Below are positions 1 to 6,306 of a stretch of DNA of 6,306 nucleotides, piece by piece. Source of the stretch: Pseudorhodobacter sp. (GTDB lineage Bacteria > Pseudomonadota > Alphaproteobacteria > Rhodobacterales > Rhodobacteraceae). Each line of letters starts with the position of its first letter. The stretch's first letter is position 1. The notes under the pieces are model-generated. The model saw only the letters and a program-made list of their open reading frames with translations, ran no database searches and was not told where the DNA came from. The stretch spans positions 1 through 6,306 of the forward strand of contig JAHEDL010000020.1 of NCBI GenBank assembly GCA_024641255.1, in the 5' to 3' direction. Position numbers and translations under genes: made by a program.

Positions 1-1
1 G

Positions 2-277
2 CACATCTTGCACGAAAACCACGGCAAAAGCCTGCCCAGCCAATGGGCCGCCCTGATCCCCACGCTGACCGAGGCGCTCGCCCCCGAAACCGAAGCCACC
101 GCCACCCACCCCAGCCGCCCGCGCCGACTGTTGCACCTGCGCCAAGGCCTGACGATCCGGCGCGAGAAATGCGTGAACGGCTGGGCGCTAAAATTCACCG
201 GCCCCGAGGCGAAAACCGGAGGCCTGATCGACGACGTGATGGACCATGTGGAGCGGTGGTTTCAGAGGGAGCTGTAA
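2..277 (+). CDS. 3' end of an unidentified protein gene (N-terminus outside window)
   Basis: The frame is open from the window edge to TAA at 275-277, giving 91 residues of the C-terminus. Third codon positions are almost all G or C, as in the other host-like genes, while the overlapping frame (43-285) gives an Arg/Pro/His-rich product typical of a shadow. The visible part has a helical stretch (SQWAALIPTLTEAL), a Pro/Thr/Ala linker with the Arg cluster RPRRLL, and then a compact end with IRREKCVNGWALKF and a helix DDVMDHVERWF. I do not recognise the family. The basic linker followed by a small alpha/beta end faintly recalls C-terminal domains of DNA-binding or partition proteins, but that is only an impression. 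The gene's end coincides with the left edge of the AT-rich insert, so it could be intact or have a slightly altered C-terminus. The first in-window start-like codon (TTG at 8) is unlikely to be the true start. Confidence 0.6.
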   Translation, partial: HILHENHGKSLPSQWAALIPTLTEALAPETEATATHPSRPRRLLHLRQGLTIRREKCVNGWALKFTGPEAKTGGLIDDVMDHVERWFQREL

Positions 278-368
278 GAAAATAAAGAAATTCTACTTCT
301 GCTTGCATAGATGCTGCGGCAAGTTTATCGGTAGGGTAATAGTTAACAGTTGCAGAGTTAGATTGATT
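278..368 (+). promoter_or_regulatory. AT-rich leader with a weak candidate promoter for the AIPR gene
   Basis: This 91-base gap begins directly after the upstream stop codon, and base composition changes abruptly there. The best sigma70-like pair I can find is TTGCAT (303-308), a 17-base spacer and TATCGG (326-331). The -35 is good but the -10 matches only half of the consensus. A GTTAAC palindrome lies at 342-347. There is no strong Shine-Dalgarno sequence before the ATG at 369; the nearest purine run is AGAG at 354-357, rather far upstream. No terminator for the upstream gene is visible, so read-through transcription from it is also possible. Confidence 0.25.
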
Positions 369-2063
369 ATGTCTGGAAACGCACAACAACTTCTTACGGA
401 TGTTTTGGAGCAGCAAAAGGCGGAGCGCAATCCAAATATTTCGGCGGAAGATTTTTTTGAGATATTCACCTCGGAACAGGTGTTGAAAGATTTGGATCTT
501 TCATATGAGGAAATTGAATCCGGTATAGTTGACGGTGAGCACGATGGCGGGGTCGATGCCGTCTATTGCTTCATAAATGATGAGCTAGTCTACGATGATT
601 TTGATCAGGCAAAATATAAAAAAAACGTTGCTATTGATTTGCATATCTTTCAAGCAAAGTCTGCAAATGGCTTCAGCGAATCTGATATTAACAAAATAAT
701 TTCTACGACCAATCATCTTCTAAAGCTAGACGCTAACGATAGTCTTTTCCCACAGTACAACAATTCTGTAAAATCTGCGTTTAGCAGATTCAGAAAGGCG
801 TATCGTTTGTTGGCGTCTAAATTTCCAGAAGTTAACGTAAGCGTTCACTACTCTTGTAAGCGGGCAGATGAAAAGATTCACAAAAATCTTTACGAAAAAT
901 GCGGCGAGCTTGAAAAGTCTTTAAACGTGCTTCTTCCCGAGGCCACTGTAAAGGTAAATTTTCTGACACCTAGTGCGCTGCTTGCGCTAGCCCGTAAGAC
1001 AAAAAAACAAACCTTCGAACTAAAGTTCAAGCATGATTTAAGTGCAGAGAATGGTTACGTTGTTTTATGTGAACTATCAGATTTTGATTTCTTTATTAAA
1101 GCTGGAACTACCAATTTAAGTTTAGATCTCTTTGAATCAAATGTTCGAGATTTTCAGGGTTCTACTGAGGTAAACTCGGAGATTCAAAGCACATTGCTCA
1201 ATGAAAGTAGCGTCGACTTTTGGGCGATGAACAATGGCGTGACTATTCTTGCTGGAAGGGCATCTATAGCCGGAGGAAAGTTAACTCTTGAGAACCCTCA
1301 AATAGTTAACGGACTTCAAACGTCGACGCAAATTGCTAGGTATTTTAGCGAGCCGCGTCCCATTGATAGACGACTTGTTCTTGTTAAAGTAATTGCATCA
1401 GAGGATGATGAAACCAGAGACAAGATTATAAAGGCAATTAATAGTCAGAACTCGATCCAAGCAGCGATGTTGCGAGCGACAGATAAGATTCAACGGGATG
1501 TTGAACAGGCTCTAAAATCAGTTGGCTTGTTCTACGATCGCAGAAAAAACTACTATAAGAATCAAGGAAAGCCAGCAGATTCGATTATTAGTATCGGCCT
1601 GATGGCGCAATCGGTAATGTCAGCAATTCTACAACGTCCCGATCAAGCACGTGCCCGCCCATCTACGCTGATCAAAGAAAATTCCGAATACAACAAGGTG
1701 TTTTCAGAGAATTTCTCAATTGGTTTGTACTGTGTATGCGGTGCGCTTATTAAAAAGATAGATAGGATAATGCGGGATGATGGAACGCTGTCACCGCGTG
1801 ACCGAAATAATATTCGCTTCTACGTTTTATATAGCGTGGTTGCGTCATTGGTGCGGAAGGCCAAACCTGACGCAGATAGTGTCAGCAAAATTGAAATAGC
1901 AGCAGTAAAAGACGAATATATTATAGAAAGAATTCGGGCAGTTCTTACATCTTACAATTCTTTGGGTGGAACGGACCGATTGGCAAAAGGAACTAAGTTA
2001 AGGGATTTAATACAGGACCAACTTAGCCAGAGTTTCAAGCATCCTGTACTTGAACGAAAGTAG
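369..2063 (+). CDS. AIPR-family protein (abortive infection phage resistance), probable nuclease
   Basis: This is a 564-residue protein, predicted cytoplasmic, with no signal peptide or membrane segment. The N-terminal part looks like a PD-(D/E)XK nuclease core: acidic residues around 49-50, GGVDAV at 60-65 (Asp63), then a beta strand ending FQAK (94-97, Gln95 and Lys97). The central region carries the family hallmarks: an LFESNVRDF block at 254-262 followed by VNSEIQSTL, FWAMNNGVTILA at 284-295, NPQIVNGLQTSTQI at 309-322, INSQNSIQAAMLRATDKIQ from 357, and FYDRRKNYY at 388-396. These fit Pfam AIPR (PF10592), a family found in phage-resistance and restriction-modification settings. The molecular target is not visible here. 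The C-terminal third is helical and unassigned. The frame stays open upstream to an ATG at 246, but that would overlap the preceding gene and add an unlikely Cys/Lys-rich leader. The family-like sequence begins at 369, so I chose that start. Codons rich in A/T (TTA, ATA, AGA, AAA) differ sharply from all neighbours and indicate horizontal acquisition. The family call is strong; the nuclease role is inferred from motifs. Confidence 0.88.
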   Translation: MSGNAQQLLTDVLEQQKAERNPNISAEDFFEIFTSEQVLKDLDLSYEEIESGIVDGEHDGGVDAVYCFINDELVYDDFDQAKYKKNVAIDLHIFQAKSANGFSESDINKIISTTNHLLKLDANDSLFPQYNNSVKSAFSRFRKAYRLLASKFPEVNVSVHYSCKRADEKIHKNLYEKCGELEKSLNVLLPEATVKVNFLTPSALLALARKTKKQTFELKFKHDLSAENGYVVLCELSDFDFFIKAGTTNLSLDLFESNVRDFQGSTEVNSEIQSTLLNESSVDFWAMNNGVTILAGRASIAGGKLTLENPQIVNGLQTSTQIARYFSEPRPIDRRLVLVKVIASEDDETRDKIIKAINSQNSIQAAMLRATDKIQRDVEQALKSVGLFYDRRKNYYKNQGKPADSIISIGLMAQSVMSAILQRPDQARARPSTLIKENSEYNKVFSENFSIGLYCVCGALIKKIDRIMRDDGTLSPRDRNNIRFYVLYSVVASLVRKAKPDADSVSKIEIAAVKDEYIIERIRAVLTSYNSLGGTDRLAKGTKLRDLIQDQLSQSFKHPVLERK

Positions 2064-2162
2064 GGCACGTACAGATTGCGGTCGCTTACAAGCGTCTGCC
2101 AACTCTACCAAATCTTAACAAATCCTTAAATTAACCACCCCAACCCACTGAAATCAAACAAC
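2064..2162. other. Gene-free spacer between convergent genes, with a small inverted repeat
   Basis: This spacer lies between the AIPR stop and the aroC terminator. A short perfect inverted repeat CGCTT-AC-AAGCG lies at 2083-2094 with no T-tract after it on the plus strand, so it is not a convincing terminator for the AIPR gene. The reverse complement of about 2085-2110 (GGTAGAGTTGGCAGACGC followed by TTGTAAGC) looks superficially like a tRNA D-arm and anticodon arm, but no T-arm or paired acceptor stem is present. The rest (2100-2162) is A/C-rich and featureless. Confidence 0.4.
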
Positions 2163-2188
2163 AAAAAAAGGTCCCGAGTTGGGACCTT
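2163..2188 (-). terminator. Intrinsic (Rho-independent) terminator of aroC
   Basis: AAGGTCCC (2168-2175) and GGGACCTT (2181-2188) form a perfect 8-bp stem with the 5-base loop GAGTT. On the minus strand the stem is followed directly by a run of seven T (plus-strand A 2163-2169, two of which also belong to the stem). This is a textbook intrinsic terminator reading in the aroC direction. Its first two stem bases are shared with the aroC TAA (2187-2189). On the plus strand no T-run follows, so it should stop AIPR transcripts poorly. Confidence 0.9.
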
Positions 2189-3287
2189 ACCCAATCCGCC
2201 CCCGAACCCCTCCGGTTTGGCCCCGGTCCAGCAGCAGGTGGTCCAGCAAAACGCAGGCCATCATCGCCTCGCCCACCGGAACCGCGCGGATGCCGACACA
2301 GGGGTCGTGCCGCCCCTTGGTGATCAGATCAATTTCCTCGCCCCGCGCATTGATCGTCGCCCGCGGCGTCAGGATCGAAGAGGTCGGCTTCACCGCGAAC
2401 CGCACCACCACCGGCTGCCCCGAACTGATCCCGCCCAAGATCCCCCCGGCGTGGTTCGACAAGAACTCTGGCCCGTTCGCCCCCATCCGGATTTCATCCG
2501 CATTCTCAACCCCGGTCAGCGTCGCCGCCGCCATCCCGTCACCAATCTCGACCGCCTTCACCGCGTTGATCGACATCATCGCGCTGGCAAGATCGGAATC
2601 CAGCTTGCCATACAACGGCGCCCCCAACCCCGCAGGCACGCCCGTCGCCACCACCTCGATCACCGCCCCCACCGAATTGTGGGACAGCCGCAACTCATCC
2701 AGATAAACCGCCCAAGCCTCCGCGGCGACCGGATCGGGGCAGAAGAACGGGTTGCCCCCGATCACCGCCGCATCGAACCGCGCCCGATCGATCCCCTGCA
2801 CGCCCATCTGCACCATATATCCGCTGATCCGCAGTTCCGGCACCAGTTGCGCCAGCACCGCCCGCGCCACGCCCCCCGCCGCCACCCGGCTCGCCGTCTC
2901 GCGCGCCGAAGACCGCCCGCCGCCCCGGTAATCCCGCACCCCGTATTTCTGATGATAGGTAATATCCGCATGCCCCGGCCGAAACGCCTGCGCGATATCG
3001 CCGTAATCCTTGCTGCGCTGGTCGGTATTCTCGATCATCAACTGGATCGGCGTCCCCGTCGTCACCCCGTCGAACACACCCGACAGAATGCGCACCTCGT
3101 CCGGTTCCTTCCGCTGCGTGGTGAACTTGCTGGTGCCCGGCTTGCGCTGATCCAGCCACGGCTGCAGATCTGCCTCTGAAAGCTGCACACCAGAAGGACA
3201 GCCGTCCACCGTGCAACCAATCGCCGGCCCGTGGCTTTCGCCCCAGGTGGTGACGCGGAAAAGATGACCGAAGGTGTTCAGGCTCAT
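2187..3287 (-). CDS. aroC: Chorismate synthase
   Basis: This enzyme converts 5-enolpyruvylshikimate 3-phosphate to chorismate by 1,4-elimination of phosphate, using reduced FMN. It is the last shared step to aromatic amino acids, folate and ubiquinone, and acts in the cytoplasm as a tetramer. The protein has 366 residues, normal for the family. All three family signatures are visible: [14 protein letters not shown] (16-29), [16 protein letters not shown] (124-139) and [17 protein letters not shown] (326-342). Other conserved stretches are [14 protein letters not shown] (48-61) and [15 protein letters not shown] (102-116). The start at 3287 is supported by an AAGGAG ribosome binding site at a 7-base distance and by the family's usual N-terminus [17 protein letters not shown] longer frame to 3335 would add 16 residues not expected in the family. 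The gene is monocistronic in this window, divergent from the thi operon and closed by its own terminator. Composition is host-like, and no defect is seen. Confidence 0.98.
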   Translation of the reverse strand: MSLNTFGHLFRVTTWGESHGPAIGCTVDGCPSGVQLSEADLQPWLDQRKPGTSKFTTQRKEPDEVRILSGVFDGVTTGTPIQLMIENTDQRSKDYGDIAQAFRPGHADITYHQKYGVRDYRGGGRSSARETASRVAAGGVARAVLAQLVPELRISGYMVQMGVQGIDRARFDAAVIGGNPFFCPDPVAAEAWAVYLDELRLSHNSVGAVIEVVATGVPAGLGAPLYGKLDSDLASAMMSINAVKAVEIGDGMAAATLTGVENADEIRMGANGPEFLSNHAGGILGGISSGQPVVVRFAVKPTSSILTPRATINARGEEIDLITKGRHDPCVGIRAVPVGEAMMACVLLDHLLLDRGQTGGVRGRIG

Positions 3288-3294
3288 GTGCAGG

Positions 3295-3300
3295 CTCCTT
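3295..3300 (-). promoter_or_regulatory. aroC ribosome binding site
   Basis: On the minus strand AAGGAG lies 7 bases before the ATG at 3287-3285. It decides between this start and the longer frame that begins at 3335. Confidence 0.85.
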
Positions 3301-3357
3301 GCATGGCTTTCCAATAAGCCAAGCCTGACCCCCAATAAACCCCAAACATGCGCCCCC

Positions 3358-3385
3358 TTGCGCCGACGGCGTTTTCGCCTATCCT
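3358..3385 (+). promoter_or_regulatory. Candidate promoter of the thiBPQ operon
   Basis: TTGCGC (3358-3363) and TATCCT (3380-3385) are separated by 16 bases. Each matches its sigma70 hexamer in four of six positions. Transcription starting 6-7 bases downstream would begin at about 3391-3392, exactly at the first strand of riboswitch helix P1, which supports the placement. The spacer contains the small inverted repeat GGCG-TTTT-CGCC (3368-3379). Confidence 0.4.
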
Positions 3386-3390
3386 CGGTC

Positions 3391-3476
3391 CCACCTCGGG
3401 GAGCCTACACCGGCTGAGATGCAGCGATGCGAACCCGTCGAACCTGAACCGGATTATACCGGCGGAGGGAAGGTGC
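3391..3476 (+). promoter_or_regulatory. TPP riboswitch (THI-box aptamer)
   Basis: All conserved parts of the thiamine pyrophosphate aptamer can be traced. P1 is CACCT (3392-3396) with AGGTG (3471-3475). P2 is CGGG (3397-3400) with CCCG (3434-3437). P3 is AGCC (3402-3405) with GGCT (3412-3415), leading into the pyrimidine-sensing CTGAGA (3414-3419). P4 is CCT (3443-3445) with AGG (3466-3468). P5 is CCGG (3449-3452) with CCGG (3459-3462), closed by the ATTATA loop. The conserved GCGGAGGGAAGG (from 3462) is also present. P3 has a short 6-base loop, so the variable P3a extension is absent. It lies about 45 bases before the thiB start. By analogy with other TPP switches, ligand binding should lower expression of the downstream importer. 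Confidence 0.96.
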
Positions 3477-3517
3477 ATGGAACACTCCATCCCCGACCAA
3501 CCGTCGCACCATGGAGA
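3472..3517 (+). promoter_or_regulatory. Probable riboswitch expression platform including the thiB ribosome binding site
   Basis: Three complementary pairings are seen. GGTGC (3472-3476, overlapping the 3' strand of P1) can pair with GCACC (3506-3510). ATGGA (3477-3481) can pair with TCCAT (3486-3490). CTCCAT (3485-3490) can instead pair with ATGGAG (3511-3516), which contains the thiB Shine-Dalgarno GGAG(A) at 3513-3517. The first is incompatible with aptamer helix P1, and the last two exclude each other. No T-run follows any of these stems, so translational rather than transcriptional control is inferred. Confidence 0.5.
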
Positions 3518-3522
3518 GATCG

Positions 3523-4500
3523 ATGAAAACCAAACTCCTTGCTGCGGGCCTTCTGACCATTGCGACCCAAGTAATGGCCGAAACGCCCGTGCTGACCGTG
3601 TTGACCTATGACAGCTTCACCCCCGAATGGGGCCCCGGCCCTGCGATTGAAAAGGGGTTCGAGGCGACCTGCGGCTGTGATGTGCAATACGTCACCGCCG
3701 GTGATGGCGCAGCCGTTCTGGCGCGGTTGAAGCTGGAAGGCGACAAGACCGATGCTGATGTGGTGATCGGGCTGGATACCAATCTCACTGCCTCTGCCGA
3801 AGGATTGTTTGCGCCGGTCACGGCCCCGGCCAACACCCTGCCGGTGCCGTTTTCTGACGCCAATTTCGTGCCATTCGATTGGGGCTACTTTGCCTTTGTC
3901 TATGACAATACCAAGCTGAAAACCCCGCCGAAGAATTTCAAAGAACTGGCTGCATCTGATCTGAAGATTGTTATCGAAGATCCGCGGTCGTCAACGCCGG
4001 GGCTTGGTCTGCTGATGTGGGTCAAGGCCGCCTATGGCGATCAGGCGCCGCAAATCTGGGCCGATCTGGCCGACAATATCGTCACAGTTACGCCCGGTTG
4101 GTCGGAGGCCTATGGCATGTTCCTTGATGGACAGGCCGATATGGTGCTGTCTTACACCACCTCGCCCGCCTACCATCTTATCGCTGAAACCGATGCCACC
4201 AAATCGGCTGCCTTGTTTGACGAGGGGCATTATATGCAGGTCGAGGTTGCGGGCAAAACCGCGCATACCAATCAGCCCGCGCTTGCGGATGCCTTTCTTG
4301 CCTATCTGACGGGCGATGAGGCGCAGACGACGCTGATCACCACAAACTGGATGTATCCGGCCACCACGCCGAAAGCAGGGCTGCCGAAGGGGTTCGAAAC
4401 CCTGATCCAGCCTACAAAGTCACTGCTGTTCCCGGCAGCAGAGGCGGAAAGCCTGCGTGGCAAAGCGATCGAGGAATGGCAGACCGCGCTGTCCAAATAA
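3523..4500 (+). CDS. thiB: Thiamine-binding periplasmic protein of the ThiBPQ importer
   Basis: This is the substrate-binding protein for thiamine and its phosphates, delivering ligand to ThiP in the periplasm. The product has 325 residues, close to the E. coli homologue (also called TbpA). Residues 1-19 are a signal peptide: basic MKTK, a hydrophobic core, and a likely cut after QVMA. The mature protein matches the family throughout: VLTVLTYDSF (23-32), EWGPGPAIEKGFEATCGC (35-52, with the paired Cys50 and Cys52), DADVVIGLD (77-85), EDPRSSTPGLGLLMW (152-166), TPGWSEAYGMF (190-200), VLSYTTSPAYH (208-218), EGHYMQVEVA (234-243) and TNWMYPA (274-280). The aromatic residues in these blocks correspond to the thiamine-binding pocket of the family. 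I chose the ATG at 3523 because GGAGA (3513-3517) sits 5 bases upstream. An in-frame ATG at 3511 would add MERS ahead of the signal peptide and has no ribosome binding site. It is the first gene after the TPP riboswitch and overlaps thiP. Confidence 0.96.
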   Translation: MKTKLLAAGLLTIATQVMAETPVLTVLTYDSFTPEWGPGPAIEKGFEATCGCDVQYVTAGDGAAVLARLKLEGDKTDADVVIGLDTNLTASAEGLFAPVTAPANTLPVPFSDANFVPFDWGYFAFVYDNTKLKTPPKNFKELAASDLKIVIEDPRSSTPGLGLLMWVKAAYGDQAPQIWADLADNIVTVTPGWSEAYGMFLDGQADMVLSYTTSPAYHLIAETDATKSAALFDEGHYMQVEVAGKTAHTNQPALADAFLAYLTGDEAQTTLITTNWMYPATTPKAGLPKGFETLIQPTKSLLFPAAEAESLRGKAIEEWQTALSK

Positions 4501-6017
4501 GCCCGGCCTTTTGGCTGAGCCTGACCATCGTCGCGCTTATCGGGGGCAGCGCGGCGATGGTGGCGTTGCGGGCCGACAGCTTTGCTTTGGCCCCGCATGA
4601 CTGGGCGGCGCTGCGCTTTACCGTGCTGCAAGCCAGCCTGTCGGCGGGGCTTTCGGGTTTGCTGGCCATTCCAACCGCCCGCGCCCTGTTCAGGCGCCGC
4701 TTTCCGGGCCGCGACGGCTTTGTGCGGCTTATGGCGGCACCCTTTGTCTTGCCGGTGGTTGTTGCAGTTTTGGGATTGCTGGCGGTGTTTGGCCGCAATG
4801 GCCCGCTGAACCTTGGCCTTGCGGCGCTGCATCTGCCCGAGGTGTCGATCTTTGGCCTGCAGGGCGTCGTCATCGCGCATGTGTTTTTCAACCTGCCCCT
4901 GGCCACGCGGATGCTGCTGCATGGCTGGCAAGCGATTCCGGCAGAGCGGTTTCGGCTGGCGCAATCGCTGGGCATGCCACCTTCGGCGCAGTTTCGTCAT
5001 CTTGAACTGCCACTGCTGCGGGCGCAGTTGCCCGGTATTTTGATGATGATCTTTCTGATTTGTCTGACCAGTTTTGCCATCGCGCTGACGCTGGGCGGCG
5101 GTCCAAAGGCCAGCACGTTAGAGCTTGCGATTTATCAGGCGCTGCGTTTTGATTTCGATCTGGGGCGCGCGGCCTTGTTGGCAACGCTGCAATTCGCGCT
5201 GTGCGCGGCTGTCACGCTGATGGCGGCGCGGTTTACGGTGGCGCAGGGTTTTGGCGCGGGCGTTGCATCGCATCAGGTGATGGATGGCCCAAGCGGCTGG
5301 CGGCGTGGTGTTGACGCGGTGATGCTTGCTGCGGTGGCGGTGTTCTTGATGACGCCACTGCTTGGTGTTGTGGTCAAGGGCGTGCCGGGCCTGCAAGACT
5401 TGCCCGCTGGCATCTGGTATGCGCTGTTGCGGTCTGTGGCTGTGGCGCTGCTGTCGGCCGTGATAGCGACCGCGGCGGCTGTAAGCTTGGCGCAGGCGGT
5501 TGCGAAGGGGCAGAAATGGACCGAAACCGTTGCTATGTTGCCGATGGCAGCCTCTAGCCTCGTGCTTGGCACCGGGCTGTTTCTTGCGCTGCATCCCTTC
5601 TTGCGCGTTGAAACTGTGGCGCTGCCGGTCACGGTTGTGGTGAACGCCACCTTAACGCTGCCCTACCTGTTTCGGCTGCTGCTGCCCGAACTGCGCCAGA
5701 TTCAGCAAGACTATGGCAGGCTGACCGCGTCGCTTGGCCTGCCGCCCACCGCCGCCCTGCGCTATGTTGTGTTGCCGCGCTTGGCCCGGCCGCTGGGCTA
5801 TGGCACTGGCCTTGCGGCGGCGCTTTCGATGGGCGACCTTGGCGTGATTGCGCTGTTTGCGGGCGACAGTGGTGCCACCTTGCCGCTGCTGGTGCAGCGG
5901 TTGATGGGCGCCTACCGCATGGAGCAAGCCGCCGCTGCCGCCCTTATCCTTGTTGGCGCAAGCTATGCGCTGTTTTGGGTCTTTGACCGTATCGGAAGCC
6001 ACTATGCTGACGCTTGA
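4476..6017 (+). CDS. thiP: Thiamine ABC transporter permease
   Basis: This is the inner-membrane channel of the thiamine importer, a fused permease with two homologous halves, 513 residues long and in the normal range for ThiP. Many hydrophobic membrane segments are evident, for example around 13-31, 52-66, 86-105, 185-206, 280-300, 316-340, 352-370, 381-403 and 485-503. Both halves contain the cytoplasmic EAA-type loop that docks on the ATPase: [20 protein letters not shown] (156-175) and [20 protein letters not shown] (411-430). ThiP-like stretches include [14 protein letters not shown] (72-85), [20 protein letters not shown] (127-146) and [18 protein letters not shown] (206-223). The start lies 25 bases inside thiB. 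GAGGA stands too close to it for a classical ribosome binding site, so translation is probably coupled to thiB. No better in-frame ATG or GTG precedes the first membrane segment. Confidence 0.95.
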   Translation: MADRAVQISPAFWLSLTIVALIGGSAAMVALRADSFALAPHDWAALRFTVLQASLSAGLSGLLAIPTARALFRRRFPGRDGFVRLMAAPFVLPVVVAVLGLLAVFGRNGPLNLGLAALHLPEVSIFGLQGVVIAHVFFNLPLATRMLLHGWQAIPAERFRLAQSLGMPPSAQFRHLELPLLRAQLPGILMMIFLICLTSFAIALTLGGGPKASTLELAIYQALRFDFDLGRAALLATLQFALCAAVTLMAARFTVAQGFGAGVASHQVMDGPSGWRRGVDAVMLAAVAVFLMTPLLGVVVKGVPGLQDLPAGIWYALLRSVAVALLSAVIATAAAVSLAQAVAKGQKWTETVAMLPMAASSLVLGTGLFLALHPFLRVETVALPVTVVVNATLTLPYLFRLLLPELRQIQQDYGRLTASLGLPPTAALRYVVLPRLARPLGYGTGLAAALSMGDLGVIALFAGDSGATLPLLVQRLMGAYRMEQAAAAALILVGASYALFWVFDRIGSHYADA

Positions 6018-6306
6018 GTCGTTAACGCTGCGTCAGGGCAGCTTTTGCCTGACCGCCGATTGGGGCGCGGCTGCGGGCGAACACATTGCCATCATCGGGC
6101 CGTCAGGGTCCGGTAAATCGACTCTGCTGATGGCGATTGCGGGGTTTTTGCCGCCAGCATCGGGGCGGGTGCTGTGGCTGGGCCGCGACCTTGCCGGGGA
6201 ACCACCGGGGCAGCGGCCTTCGACCATTCTGTTTCAGGATCAAAACCTGTTTCCGCATCTGACCTTGGCGCAGAACCTTGGCTTGGGGCTTTCGCCAACG
6301 CTGCGG
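6004..6306 (+). CDS. thiQ: Thiamine ABC transporter ATP-binding protein (5' part, truncated by window end)
   Basis: This is the ATPase that powers thiamine import through ThiP, on the cytoplasmic face of the membrane. Only the first 101 residues are present. Walker A is GPSGSGKST (32-40). The Q-loop is [12 protein letters not shown] (76-87, with Gln78), and AQNLGLGL (89-96) follows as in ThiQ. The AGFLPPASG stretch (46-54) is also typical. The ABC signature, Walker B and H-loop lie beyond the window. The ATG overlaps the end of thiP by 14 bases and is preceded by GGAAG (5994-5998) at a 5-base distance, which supports this start. It is the third gene of the thiBPQ operon and shares its riboswitch control. 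The ThiQ assignment rests on the operon order as well as on sequence. Confidence 0.93.
   Translation, partial: MLTLESLTLRQGSFCLTADWGAAAGEHIAIIGPSGSGKSTLLMAIAGFLPPASGRVLWLGRDLAGEPPGQRPSTILFQDQNLFPHLTLAQNLGLGLSPTLR

Larger units (their letters stand above)
278..2162. other. AT-rich insert (compositional island) carrying one gene
   Basis: Base composition falls sharply just after 277 and recovers at the aroC terminator near 2163-2190. A sample block inside (601-660) has 17 G/C of 60, against 41 of 60 in 2701-2760. The only long gene inside is the AIPR gene. I see no transposase, integrase, terminal inverted repeats or convincing flanking direct repeats, so the entry route is unknown. Homologous exchange at a variable spot between conserved genes is one possibility. 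The exact edges are approximate. Confidence 0.65.

Noticed and set aside
246..368. A 41-residue N-terminal extension of the AIPR protein from the ATG at 246
   Set aside because: It overlaps the upstream gene's coding end, has no ribosome binding site, and reads as Cys/Lys-rich noise; recognisable protein sequence begins at 369.
2083..2094. Inverted repeat CGCTT-AC-AAGCG as a terminator of the AIPR gene
   Set aside because: The stem is short with a 2-base loop (or 4 bp with a tetraloop), and no T-run follows on the plus strand.
278..2162. Insertion-sequence ends or a CRISPR array within the AT-rich segment
   Set aside because: I found no terminal inverted repeats, target duplications, transposase motifs or regularly spaced repeats.
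2217..3179. A 320-codon plus-strand open frame opposite aroC
   Set aside because: It is an Arg/His/Pro-rich shadow produced by the GC-rich codon use of aroC on the other strand.
3511..3522. ATG at 3511 as the thiB start
   Set aside because: Nothing like a ribosome binding site precedes it, whereas GGAGA at 3513-3517 is well placed for the ATG at 3523, which gives a clean signal peptide.
3477..3611. A 44-codon leader frame starting just after the THI-box purine run, overlapping the thiB start
   Set aside because: The GGAGGGAAGG that looks like a ribosome binding site is a conserved part of the TPP aptamer, and the peptide continues out of frame through the thiB signal peptide with no sign of selection.
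4302..5000. A 232-codon minus-strand frame across thiB and thiP
   Set aside because: It is a basic, low-complexity shadow of two clearly recognised genes on the plus strand.

Overview
The window looks like a GC-rich alphaproteobacterial chromosome, most likely Rhodobacterales. The basis is the strong G/C third-position bias of the flanking genes, the style of chorismate synthase, and a riboswitch-led thiBPQ operon. The genus assignment is inference. In one hand-counted 60-base block inside aroC (2701-2760) 41 bases are G or C. In a block inside the second gene (601-660) only 17 of 60 are. That contrast is the main structural feature of the window.

Layout: (1) 1-277 holds the 3' end of a GC-rich gene I cannot name. 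(2) From about 278 to about 2160 lies an AT-rich insert with a single long gene (369-2063, 564 aa). It encodes an AIPR-family protein (abortive infection phage resistance) with a probable N-terminal PD-(D/E)XK-type nuclease domain. It is a one-gene candidate defence cargo with no visible partner, transposase or integrase. (3) On the minus strand, 3287-2187 is a complete aroC (chorismate synthase, last step of the shikimate pathway), ended by a clear intrinsic terminator that overlaps its stop codon. The AIPR gene and aroC are convergent. (4) Diverging from aroC on the plus strand is a full TPP riboswitch (about 3391-3476). It is followed by thiB (3523-4500), thiP (4476-6017) and the first 101 codons of thiQ (6004 to window end).

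The thi genes form one tightly overlapping operon for an ABC importer. ThiB captures thiamine (and its phosphates) in the periplasm, ThiP is the fused two-half permease, and ThiQ is the ATPase. The riboswitch should switch the operon off when thiamine pyrophosphate is plentiful. Downstream of the aptamer there are short complementary segments that could form mutually exclusive pairings with the 3' strand of P1 and with the thiB ribosome binding site, which gives a concrete translational-control model.

No complete new multi-gene system is visible. The item most worth following is the solitary AIPR gene inserted between housekeeping genes. Second is the riboswitch expression platform. No intergenic gap exceeds 300 bases; the gaps (278-368, 2064-2186, 3288-3522) are described individually.
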